From: Symbiodinium natans
Lineage: Eukaryota; Sar; Dinophyceae; Suessiales; Symbiodiniaceae
Length of the DNA stretch: 64,000 nt
Direction: 5' to 3'
Assembly (NCBI GenBank): GCA_905221605.1
Contig: CAJNDS010002163.1
Coordinates: 1-64,000 of the forward strand
The stretch's first letter is position 1. Every line of letters begins with the position of its first letter. The position numbers and the translations under genes are program-made. This document shows, piece after piece, positions 12,011 through 22,400 of the stretch. The notes beneath the pieces are model-generated. The model was not told where the DNA came from. It ran no database searches and saw only the letters and a program-made list of their open reading frames with translations.

Positions 12011-12128
12011 CATGGCCAGTTTTTTGTTCGGTCCTGTGTCCCGATACCAGGTGCCGCAGGCAACAGGAGACTCATCATGGGATCACACCTTCAGACAGGT
12101 GTGCTGCAACGCGGCCTGGCACAGGAGT
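12011..12128 (+). CDS. Internal exon, unknown protein
   Basis: After TACTCTAG: MASFLFGPVSRYQVPQATGD then SSWDHTFRQVCCNAAWHR. The opposite strand has stops. Plus-strand, unlike most neighbours. Confidence 0.5.
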
Positions 12129-12603
12129 TTAGGGTTTAGGGTTACCCCAAACACTCAACCGGTTTAGAGTTTAGAGTTTATAGGGATTAGGGTGGCTCTA
12201 GTGGGTGGGGGTCCGGTCCAAGGAACTGAATGCCAAAATCCTGAAAAATGCTGCTGTGGGTCAGGTTGTAGCTGCCCAAAAACATTAGCTTAGCCTTAGG
12301 CTGATGCTCGGCCATAACCCCTCAGTCTTGCAGAAGATAGTTTTTTTTTTGGGTTGGGAAGTTTCGGTGCTTGAAATTCGTAGAACAATGGGCCAAGAGC
12401 TCAGGGCCTGAACACCTAAAGACGCCTAGACTTGGTTGGCTTTGAGTGCGTTTGTTTGGGGTTGGGCGCGGGGGGGGGGGGGGGTTGTACCTTTCTTGTA
12501 ACAATTCGATCCTTGTTTAACGCGAACCTAAACGGCCTGCGCTTTCTAATTTAGATAAGCGCTTGACAGTTGACGCGTGTAGACTTCAGGTCTTCAGGGC
12601 CCC

Positions 12604-12688
12604 TCAGTGCCTAGGAAGTCGTTGTGTCGGCAAAGAGGACAAAAGGGCTGTCCATGCGTCACGGATGTCCAGCTCCTGAGCAAGGTTG
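12604..12688 (-). CDS. Terminal exon, unknown protein
   Basis: Begins after CGAAG and reads NLAQELDIRDAWTALLSSL then PTQRLPRH and TGA. Confidence 0.5.
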
Positions 12689-13091
12689 CTTCGTTTAGGG
12701 TTTAGGGTTTAGGGTTTAGGGTTTTTAGGGTTTAGGGTTTAGGGTTTAGGGAGGGCTTCAGGCTTGGGCGGTTGCAAACCCAAGGCCCAAGACCCATACC
12801 TGGGACCTTCAGACGCTGAGGCTGTCAAAGACAAATGCCATGCATCAAGCGAGAACCAAACTTTAAACAACAGTGTGACAGTTTTAACTTGCATGTGGAA
12901 AAGGCCAATGAAGTGAATTTGTCCGGTATCCGTAGATGAATCTGACCCGGCAAACCCAAAATTCTCTACAAAACTTTTGCCCGGCGGAAAGAACACGCAA
13001 AGAGCTTTCAAGCAATGTATGCAGCGACGCCATGACCTTTCCGAATCAACCCTATGCGACAAAAAATATGCATCAATTTGGTATACTGTAC

Positions 13092-13383
13092 TCAAGATGG
13101 AGAAAGGCCTAGAAGAATCAGCATAATTGTGCTTGTGTGAGTCTTCACGTATGCTGGAACGGTGAAGGCGAGTAGACAAATCATTCCGTCTCGCCAGAGG
13201 GGCACAATGCCAAATCGTGTCCCTTCATAAATCTCCCAGTTACTAAGAAGTCCGGCCTTCCGCTGCTGGCCACTTTGTTCGAGTGCAGCAACGTGATTCA
13301 GGAAAGGGGGGTCGCGCGGACAGTATAACCAGGCTGCTTCTTGCTTCGTGAAGCGCATCAGGGCCAGGGCAGTTACATGGTCC
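13092..13383 (-). CDS. C-terminal exon, 96 residues, unknown protein
   Basis: The frame starts after CTAAG|GGACC and runs to TGA. It reads DHVTALALMRFTKQEAAWLY, CPRDPPFLNHVAALEQSG, LLSNWEIYEGTRFGIVPLW, then a hydrophobic tail, MICLLAFTVPAYV … IMLILLGLSPS, which could be a membrane segment. Balanced composition and no low complexity make this one of the better single-exon calls. Family not recognised. Confidence 0.6.
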
Positions 13384-13488
13384 CTTAGTATGGGGCCCTT
13401 AAAACGGTACCCCTTATATACCCCCAAAAACCCTAAACAAATTAAGGGCCCATACATCAGCCCCGTTTAAACGAGGTTAGGGACCCTA
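13384..13488 (-). mobile_element. Family K element, probable intron
   Basis: Inverted ends GGTCCCTTAGTATGGGGCCC and CGAGGTTAGGGACC, inner TTAAAACGG and CCGTTTAAACG. Its minus-strand end CTAAG|GGACC is the acceptor of the exon 13383-13092. Related pieces are at 5322-5395 and 14395-14600. Confidence 0.6.
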
Positions 13489-13619
13489 TCTACCCCTAAA
13501 CCCTAAACCCTAAGCCCTAAACCCGTTTTAGGGCTCATGAAACTACCCAAAGAACTCAGGGCCAGGGCGCGTTGAGGGCTTTTGTTCGGGAGATTGGGCG
13601 GGTTCGGGACGGGGCTCGA

Positions 13620-13790
13620 CTAAACCCTGAAACCCTAAACCCTACAACCCTACAACCCTAAAACCCGAAAACCCGAAAACCCGAAAACCCTAAAACCCCA
13701 AAACCCTAAAACCCTAAAACCCTAAAACCCTAAAACCCTAAAAACCCTAAAGCCATAAACCCTAAACCAACCCTAAGCCCTACTTTTACA
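13620..13790. repeat. Telomere-like array with 8-bp units (CCCTAAAA)
   Basis: CCCTACAA, CCCGAAAA and CCCTAAAA sub-blocks follow each other. Confidence 0.88.
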
Positions 13791-14765
13791 TTATGTGTGG
13801 GGGGGGAGGTGGGGGGGGGGGGGGAAGGGTATGCACTTGCTGCACGAACTGTCGGTAAAGCGATTCACGGGGCACACTTGCGGTTTCGGCGTGTGGGTCG
13901 GGAAAAGAGTCCTTACGGGTTTGCAGCTTAGGGCTTAGGGCTTAGGAGGGGTTAGGATTTGTCGTGTATTTTGAGCAGCTGCCACAAAAAGAAACATAGC
14001 TTTGTGCGAAACCCAACCATCATGTCACGAGAGTTTTCGGCTTGTTTGAATCCATGTCCGCAGAAACCCCGCTAAAACATACTAACCCTAAACCCTAAAC
14101 ATGAAACATAAACCCTCAACCCTCCACTAGGGACGTTACCTGGGACCCGATAAGGTCGTACCTTTGGGCTATTAGCAGTTTTTGCTACAGGGGGAGTTCT
14201 TTAGGGTTTAAGGCTTAGGGTTTGGGGTGTTTACCGATGCTTCGAGTGCATACAGTAGGGGCACAAGCTTAGGGGACCCAGTCTCGATCCCTTCAGATTC
14301 AGATTTCGGGCATCTAGCCCTTCAATATGTTCTGGCACCCTAAACCCTAACCTCTAAATCCTAAACCCTAAGCCCTAAACCCTAAACTTCCTTAAACGGG
14401 TTGTGAGGGCTCGTGAGTGGTTTAGGGTATATAAGGGGTACATAAGGGGTCCCCATTTGAGGTCCACTGCAACTGCCCTAAGAATATGGGCCCTGAATTG
14501 GCGAGCCCTTACATATCCCTTTTGCACCCTATGAAGGGCCCATACTTCAGAACCCTTCAAAGAAGGCAGGGGACCATGCGCAGGGATCATGTAACTTCCC
14601 GCAAAACCCCCTAATCCCTAAACTCTACAAACAGGGAAGGCCAGGAGGTATCGGCATCTTGTATAGGGTTTAGGGTTTAGGGTGTAGGGTTAGGGTTTAG
14701 GGGCCAAAGACCCCCAACAAATCAGATCTTTGCCCCCAACACAGATACAAAGCCCCTGAACAAAA

Positions 14766-14812
14766 CTCTACCTTTCGGCCCAGCATCTCCCAGCACGCTT
14801 TGCATACCTCCG
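14766..14812 (-). CDS. Possible exon
   Basis: ACCCAG|CGGAGG: EVCKACWEMLGRK, with GTAGAG as donor. Short. Confidence 0.38.
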
Positions 14813-14814
14813 CT

Positions 14815-15000
14815 GGGTTTAGGGTCTAGGGTCTAGGGTCTAGGGTTTAGGTTCTTTAGGGTTTAGGGTTTAGGGTTTAGGGTTTAGGGTTTAGGGTTTA
14901 GGGTTTAGGGTTTGGGGTTTGGGGGTTTAGGGTTTAGGGTTTGGGGCTTAGGGTTGGAGGTTTAGGATTTAGGGCTTAGGGTGTAGGGTTTACGGTTTCC
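14815..15000. repeat. Telomere-like array (TTTAGGG)
   Basis: Three TCTAGGG units, then about nine pure TTTAGGG units, then degenerate ones. Confidence 0.9.
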
Positions 15001-15554
15001 GTCTGTCTGACGGTATCCCCTAATATGGGCCCTTTGTTGGGAAACCTTCTAAGTAAACCCTAAACCCTAAACCCTAAACCCTTCTATACCCCCCATTTAC
15101 AGCCGGAAGCCCTCTAAGGATGGTCTTGGAGCATTTTGAAGGACCGCGTAAGCCCTAACCCCCCCCCCCCCCCCCCCAAAAAAAAAAAAAAAAAAACGAA
15201 ACCTAATAATAATCAGGGGCCAGGAAGATATTGCAGTGTGCACCTACATTCGTGACCATATCTCAAGCTTTGGGTGCAGGGTTCAGGGTTCAGGGTTTAG
15301 GGTTGGGTTTAGGTTTTGAAAAAGTTTCAGGTTTCGGGGTTTAGGGTTTGGGGTTTTGGGGTTTGGGGTGTGCGGTTTTAGGGTTGATAGGGCCAGTGGG
15401 ACTGAGATTGTTTACCACCTTACTGAGTTGAAGACCACCACAAGGCACCATACACCCACCATCACCAACATCGAGGGGTTCCGAATTCTCCGGGAGGGAA
15501 GCCAAAAAAACACCCAAAAGCACTTCAGGAGAAGCCGGGTCAGAGGGGGTGGCT

Positions 15555-15897
15555 AGCGGCTAACATCAGATCTTGTCAGGTTTGAAAGGGAACAACATCG
15601 GCATGGTGATTACATTTTTCGACCCCGTAGAACCCTGAACGCTGCACCATTGTCCTGGAGCAAAAAAGACTCGGCTGGTGCATTGCTTCCCTAAACCGTG
15701 AACCCTAAACCCTGCAGCGGCATTGTTTGCGCCACTAAACCCTAAACCTTGGGATGCTCCCCCGTATACTAACAGTCCTGAATAGGGATTCTAGTAGGGG
15801 GTTACGAAAATCCCGAGTAAGGACTGTTCGTACAAGGGGGGAACATCCCAACCTAAACCCTAATCCCCAACATCCCAACCTAAACCCTAATCCCCAA
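15555..15897. repeat. Inverted duplicate of RCC1 intron 4
   Basis: From GCTAACATCAGAT to AACCCTAATCCCC this stretch matches 21882-22182 in reverse complement, including TTTGAAAGGGAACAACATCG and TTGAAAGG-to-CCCGTAGAACC, with scattered changes. A 27-bp tandem duplication (CATCCCAACCTAAACC…) is present only here. Confidence 0.8.
15749..15851. mobile_element. Family A inverted-repeat element (copy 1)
   Basis: About 103 bp, palindrome-like: TTGGGATGCTCCCCC at one end, GGGGGGAACATCCCAA at the other, AACAGTCCTGAATAGGGATT and its complement inside. Part of the larger inverted duplication shared with RCC1 intron 4. Confidence 0.8.
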
Positions 15898-17029
15898 ACC
15901 CATAAATCCCCTCAAACCTCCAAAGTTCTCCGACTCGAGCCCGGGGGTGTGGGGTTTAGGGTCGAGGGTTTAGGCAGACAGCACGAGTACTCTGAACCGT
16001 GGGCCGAAACCCTAAAAACCCTAAAAGCCCTAAAAACCTTAAAAGCCCCAAAAACCCTAAAAACCCTAAAAACCCTAAAAATCTGGGGTTCAGGTCCAGG
16101 CCCGCCACCTTGTGGCAGCAGCCCAGCGTTTCCGGTGCCTAGAGGGAGAGGGAGAGGGAGGGAGAGAGTTTAGGGTTTAGGGTTTAGAGATTAGGGTTTA
16201 AGAGGGAGGAAGGGAGGGAGGGAGGGCCGAGACCCTAAACCCTAAACCCTAAACCCTAAACCCTAAACCCTGATACCCAGAGAGAGAGAGAGAGAGAGCC
16301 GAGAGTTGAGGATGGAAGGAAGTGTCCCCGAAGCCTAGGGGTTTAGGGTTTAGGGTTTAGGGCTTAGGGTTTAGGGTTTAGGGTTTAGGGTTTAGGGTTT
16401 AGGCTTCGCCCCCCCCCCCCCCCCCAAGCTGAGTTTGACGTGCTAAGTTCGTCTTGAAGTCGTTTGCGCACCTACGAAGTATAGGGTTTAGGGTTTAGGG
16501 CTTAGGGCTTAGGGTTTAGGGTGTAGGGCTTAAGGTTTAGGGACAGCTTGGAAAGCTTGTGAGGTTTTTGTAAGGTTTCAGTGTGCAGGGCGTTGACAAG
16601 CTTGGAATCAGGGCCTTTAAGGGGCTTAGGGTTCTTACAGGTTTAGGATTTTTGGCGCATAGGGGTGTAGTTTGTTTTCTTACTGAGGTAGGGTCTAGCA
16701 ATGATGTTGGGTTGGCGCATTTGAAGGGGCTTTCATTGCAGTTTCGTGGGTTCGGGTCTGCAGTTCACCTTCAGATCCAAGCAACAGCCTAAATTTGAGA
16801 AGAATCCTGTGTTTCTTGTTCTTTCTTTTGTTTTTGGGAGGGCGGAGGGGGGTCCTTGTAAAGGTGATGTAGCTTTCTTGGGGGTATATCAAGGTTTTAA
16901 GGGGTACCCCTGCTTTGGGCAAAAGGCCCGTGAGAAGATCCCAAATACGATTTAAGGAAGGGACAGTGGCGTCTCTGGGAGTACCTCGGAACCCTACATC
17001 CTGAACCCGAAACCCTAAAGCTTGCCACT

Positions 17030-17274
17030 ATGGCGGATTTAGGGGGGCGAGGGGAGGTGGGGTACCGGGCTCCTTTCCCAAACCTGTGTGCAATCTCTTC
17101 GTCCAACGTCTCCTCGGTGATGTGCTGGTCAACGACGGAGTTGTGGTAATAAACGGCGCAGGAAGCCAATGCTACATTCCTGGCGTTGTCTCCACCACGG
17201 CGGACCCCTTTTACTTCGGTCTGGCCTAAACTCCCCTGAGGAGGAAGGGACGACGATGACGATGCTCCATTAAG
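17030..17274 (-). CDS. Exon of an unknown protein, about 80 residues
   Basis: Starts after CTTGGAG: LNGASSSSSLPPQGSLGQTE, VKGVRRGGDNARNVALASCA, VYYHNSVVDQHITEETLDEE, IAHRFGKGA. Serine-rich start then a well-mixed segment. The right border is a T array (17310); the left border is unclear. Confidence 0.55.
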
Positions 17275-17699
17275 CTCCAAGTGGTTTGTGGGCGCTCTTG
17301 AGTCATTTGTGGTTTAGGGCTTAGGGGTTAGGGTTTAGGGATTAGGGTTTAGGGTTCAAGCTTTAGGGTTTGGGGTTCCCGGAAACCTGGTCGCCAGTCT
17401 CAGTGAACTGCTCCAGGCACACAGGGCCTAGGCCGAGTCGAGGTTTCGTTCATATAGGGCTTGGTCTTTCGGGTTTAGGGTGGAGGGTTTCGGGTTTAGG
17501 GTTTAGAGTTTAGAGTTTAGGGTTTAGGGCATAGAGTTTAGGGTTTAGGGTGTAGGACTTGTAGGGTTTATAGGGTTTATGAGGCTTTTAGGGTTTTGGT
17601 TTTGGGCTTACATAGAGTCGTAGAGATTGGTTTTGCGGTACTTGTAAGGTCTTACAGGGTGTACAGGGCTATAATACAAGATGTTTATATTGGTGTTTG

Positions 17700-17757
17700 C
17701 TTTTGTTTCTTTTCCTTTCTTTTTTGTTTTTTTTTTTTTTTTGGGGGGGGGGGGGCG
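17700..17757. repeat. Poly-T followed directly by poly-G
   Basis: About 18 T then 12 G. The same composite occurs at 25277-25308 and 55542-55580, and as C then A at 15159-15197. Confidence 0.9.
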
Positions 17758-18128
17758 GCGGGGTGGTTCGGGCCTTATGGGTTGAGGGTTTGGTGGTTTA
17801 GGGCTTATCTATAGGGGCATGGGCTCTTTTCTTCAAACGACCCATCCCGATGGACCCTAAACCCTAAACCCTAAACCCTAAACCCTAAACCCTGAACCCT
17901 GAACCCTGAACCCTCAACCCAGACTCTTAATCCTAAACCGCCCGTTCCATGTATATCCTTGTAAGGCTCGCAGGACTCCAGGACTTTGGGTGGGCCCAGA
18001 GGCGAGACGATGTAGAGCTTTCTTTGGTTGCCGGGGCGGGGGGTTCACATACCATAATCGGGGTATATAGTCAGTATAGGGTATAATTATGACCCCAAAA
18101 CCCAGAAAAAAACCCAAAACCTGGTCGC

Positions 18129-19462
18129 TCAACTGCAGGGTTCATGTGGTCCCTCCGTACCGAATGGAGCTTCTTCCCCGGCTGTCTGGGCATGTTCGCG
18201 CAGTTGGTCCTGAACGGAACTGCTGTCACCACCGCCGGACGGATCGCCCCACGTCACAATCCTTCCGTCGCGGCGGATGGCCGCAAAGGCACGGCTGGAA
18301 GCTTGGATGCGCACCACTTGCTGCAAGTGCTCCTGGACGGCGCAGCTGTCCCCACCATGCTCGCCCCATGTCACTACAGAGCCATCCCTACGGATCGCAG
18401 CAAAAGCGCTTCTGTTGGCTTGGATCTGCTGCACATCTCTCAGTTCTTGCTGGACGCGGCTGCTGTCTCCACCAAAGCTCGGGTGTCCCCAAGTCAGCAC
18501 AGAGCCGTCCCCGCATAGAGCAGCAAACGCATGCGCCGAAGACTGTATCCTTGGTAGCCCAGTAGGCATATCATAATAAGGGTAGTTAAGTACCCCTTCT
18601 GGGTTTGGTTACTTTATAACAGAACCTTGAACCAAAAGAAGGGAAAAGGGTACCGCCGGGCTACCAGGTATCTGCTGCACGTTCTTCAGTCGGTCCTGGG
18701 TCATGCTGCCCCCCCCGAAGGTCGTGCCCCAAGCTGTCGCTGAACCGTCAGCACACATCGCAGCAAACGCGCCGGTGCTGGCCTCCACGCGACATACAAG
18801 ACTTCATGCATAGAGTACATAGTGTATTGCAGATACTGGTAGGTAAGCGTTCACGATGGTACATAACAGTACATAACAGTGTGCAATAGTTTTTAAGTTA
18901 AGTCTATCGCAGAATCGATGAGTATATACTAGACTAGTATTAAGCAGTATTTAACAGCAGTCAATATTTAGTGGTCTTGCAAAGTAATTCAACAGTGTTT
19001 GGTAGTACTTAATGGTATTTACCCGTACTTAATCACATGTAATAGCAAGTATGCGTGCCAGTAAGTTATGGTGTCTAATCGTAGGTTGTATATATTATAT
19101 ACTGTTTTCTTGTAATATAATGTGATATAATATTGATATAATATAATATTATAAAATAAAATAAATATAATATGTATATGTAATATTATATTATATAACA
19201 TAGAAAGAACAGTATAACATAAACTTGCTACAATGTAAAGCAAAATTATGGAATGGAATCGAATAGAACAGAATCGAATAGATACACATATACCTACCTA
19301 CATGCACATATCACAGTTGGAACGAGAATCCATAAAAACACGAGCATAAAAATATGTTCGAAAATATGGGACTGAAAAGAGGGAAAGATGTACCTACATG
19401 CATATACATACATACATACATACATACATACATAAAAATATGTGTATATATATATATATTAC

Positions 19463-19496
<34 letters not shown>

Positions 19497-22400
19497 GACA
19501 TATGCTTCTGCATATATATATATATCTATATATACACAATACATATACACGTATACACATACGCACCTACATACATCTACGCATTCATACCTACACCCAT
19601 TCATACCTACATCCATTCATTCTTTCATTTCATTTCATTTTCATTTCATTTTCATTTCATTTTCATTTCATTTTCATTTCATTTTCATTTCATTTTCATT
19701 TTAATTTTCATTTTCATTTCATTCATTCATTTCATGTCATTCGTTTCTTTCATTGCTTTCATTCTTTCATCCTCTCATGATTTCATTTCATTTCATTTTC
19801 ATTGTCAATTGTCATTGTCATTGTCATTTTCATTTTTCACTTCACTTCACTTCGTTTCACTTCATTTCATTTCATTTCCTTTCTTTTCTTTCCATTTTCA
19901 TTTCATTTCACTCATGTCACGTATATATACATATATATATACATATATATATGTGTATCTATACATATATATATAATATATGTATATATATATATATGTG
20001 TATGTAGACACATACACATGTATGATTTGCCTGGATGTGCTGGACATTGCGCTGCCGCAGCTCCATTGAAGCTAGGACCTTTCTTCTTCCACCGAACTCC
20101 TCGGCTCGAATCAAGGTTCAGGGGTTTAGGGATTTCGAGGCTTAGGGCTTTAGTGGCTTAGGGGTTTCGGAGTTTAGGCGTAGGGGTTTTCGGACGTTTA
20201 CCCTAAGGGCCCAAGACCCAATTATTTCAGGATTTGTGGTCTTGGGTCCTTAGGGTTAGGCTTTCTAGGGCTGTCAGGATTCGAGGAAAAAGGCTTTAGG
20301 GCTTTTGGGTTGGCGTTTAGGGATTTGTGGCTTCTTCGGAGTTTGTTCTTGCCTAGCGTTTAGCGTTGCAGGAAGAGGGGGCAATTTTGGAAGCCCAAGA
20401 ATCGAAACCACCCCAGGCGACCGCTGATCCGTCAGTGAGGATGGCAACAAATACCTGCATGGGTTGCTGTTGCAGAACTTCTGTGAAGTTAGCATAGTAC
20501 GGTATGGACGTACATGTTGTAGAGTCTTTTTGACTTTGGTATGGTGAGTTGCAGTAAATTCAATAACAGCAACCCAGATACACAGTCACTGGCTTGGATC
20601 TGCTGCACATGTCGCAGCTGCTCCTGCACCGCTGCGCTATTTCCACCATAATCGGCAGAACCCCATGTCACCACACGACCGTTTCCAAGAATTGCCGCAA
20701 ACGCCCTGTCCGTAGATTGGATGTCCACGACGTCCTGTAGCTGCTCTTGAACGGCACTGTTGTCGCCACCGTGGTCACTACCTTGAAAACCAAATGAACC
20801 CGAAAATTGGGGTCATATACCCTATACTACTATAATTCCTATTCAGGTGTATGAACCATAAACCCTTTTAGGGTTCAGTTAGTCCCCAAGGTACTGCCCC
20901 AGGCCACTGCAGAGCCATTGCCAAGAATTGCAGCAAACGCCGCACCAGATGCCTTTATCGACACCACATCCAGTAGTTGATGCTGAACAGCCCCACTGTC
21001 ACCACCCGAAAAGGAGTCGCCCCAGGTGACCACGTGGCCGTTGCGGAGAAGGGCAGCAAATGCACCCATGGAATTTTGGATCCTAGACCCAGGAGTAAGA
21101 AGGGTACCCTTGTTGGTTTTAAGGGGATTATAAGGGAACCCAAACCCTAAAAAAAAGAAAATAAGCGCCTACTCCGGGCTAAACCCTAAACCCTAAACCC
21201 CAAACCCCAAACCCTAAACCCCAAACCCTAAACCATAAACCCAAAACCCTAAACCTTACTCCGAAAACCCTAAACCCTAAACCCCAAACCCTAAACCCTA
21301 AACCCTAAACCCTAAACCCTAAACCCTAAACCCTAAACCTTACTCCGGGTCCTAGGATCTGCTGCACTTCATGAAGCTGCTCCTGGACAGCCGAGCTGTC
21401 ACCACCACAGTCGCCCTTGCCCCAGGTCACAACCGAGCCATTCCTTGCTTAGGGTTTAGGGTTTAGGGTTTAGGGTTTAGGGTTTAGGGTTTAGGGTTTA
21501 GGGTTTAGGGTTTAGGGTTTAGGGTTCAGGGTTCAGGGTTTAGGGTTTAGGGTTTAGGGTTTAGGGTTTTATGGTTTAGGGTTTAGGGTTTAGGGTTTAG
21601 GCTTTAGGCTTTAGGCTTTAGGCTTTAGGGCCCCTGTCTTTGAAATTGCTTTACAACAGAACCCGGAACCAAAAAGCGGGTAGTGAAGGGGGCACCTCTG
21701 GGCTACCCGGCTTCTCAAGGATGGCTGCAAAAGCGTGAGTCGCAGCACAGATCTGCCCCACGTTCTGCAGCTGCCCCTGCACAGCGCTGCTGTCACCTCC
21801 TGACGCCGGTCTTCCCCAAGTGACCACAGAGCCATCACCCAACCTTGGCTGACTTCTGAGCCCCTCCTAAGGACCGTTTGGGGATTAGGGTTTAGGTTGG
21901 GATGTTCCCCCTTGTACGAACAGTCCTTACCAGGGATTTTCGTACCCCCTACTATAATCCCTATTAAGGACCGTTAGTAAAAGGGGGAGCATCCCAAGGT
22001 TTAGGGTCCAGTCGCGCAAACCATGGGTTTAGGGAAGCAATGCGCCAGCCGAGTCCTCTTTGCTCCCAGACAATGGTGCAGCATTCAGGGTTCTACGGGG
22101 CCGAAAAATGTAATCACCATGCCGATGTTGTTCCCTTTCAAACCTGACAAAAATCTGATGTTAGCAACTTTTGGGGTACCTTGCTGTAGTTTCTACAAAA
22201 GCCCAAGATGTCAAAGTCCTAAGAGCCAGCCAGAAGAACGCCAGGCAACAGGGCAGCGAATGCACTGCCGGTTGCGGCGATTTGGATTTCCCTCACGTGC
22301 AGGTGCAGCACATCGCCCTCCTGCACTCTAACGTCTGCCAGGGTCGCATCTCCATTCCTTGGGGACGAAAGGAACCCTACAAAGGGGTTTAGGGTTCAGT

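Noticed and set aside
16583-16955. Plus and minus open frames of about 70 codons
   Set aside because: Frames overlap, contain telomere-like and family K-like DNA and have no splice support.
18144-18576. Plus-strand open frames of 99-158 codons opposite the RCC1 terminal exon
   Set aside because: They are shadows of the RCC1 repeats on the minus strand.
19311-20161. Open frames rich in Phe, His and Ser
   Set aside because: Translations of TTTTCATTTCA and TATA repeats inside the RCC1 gene region.
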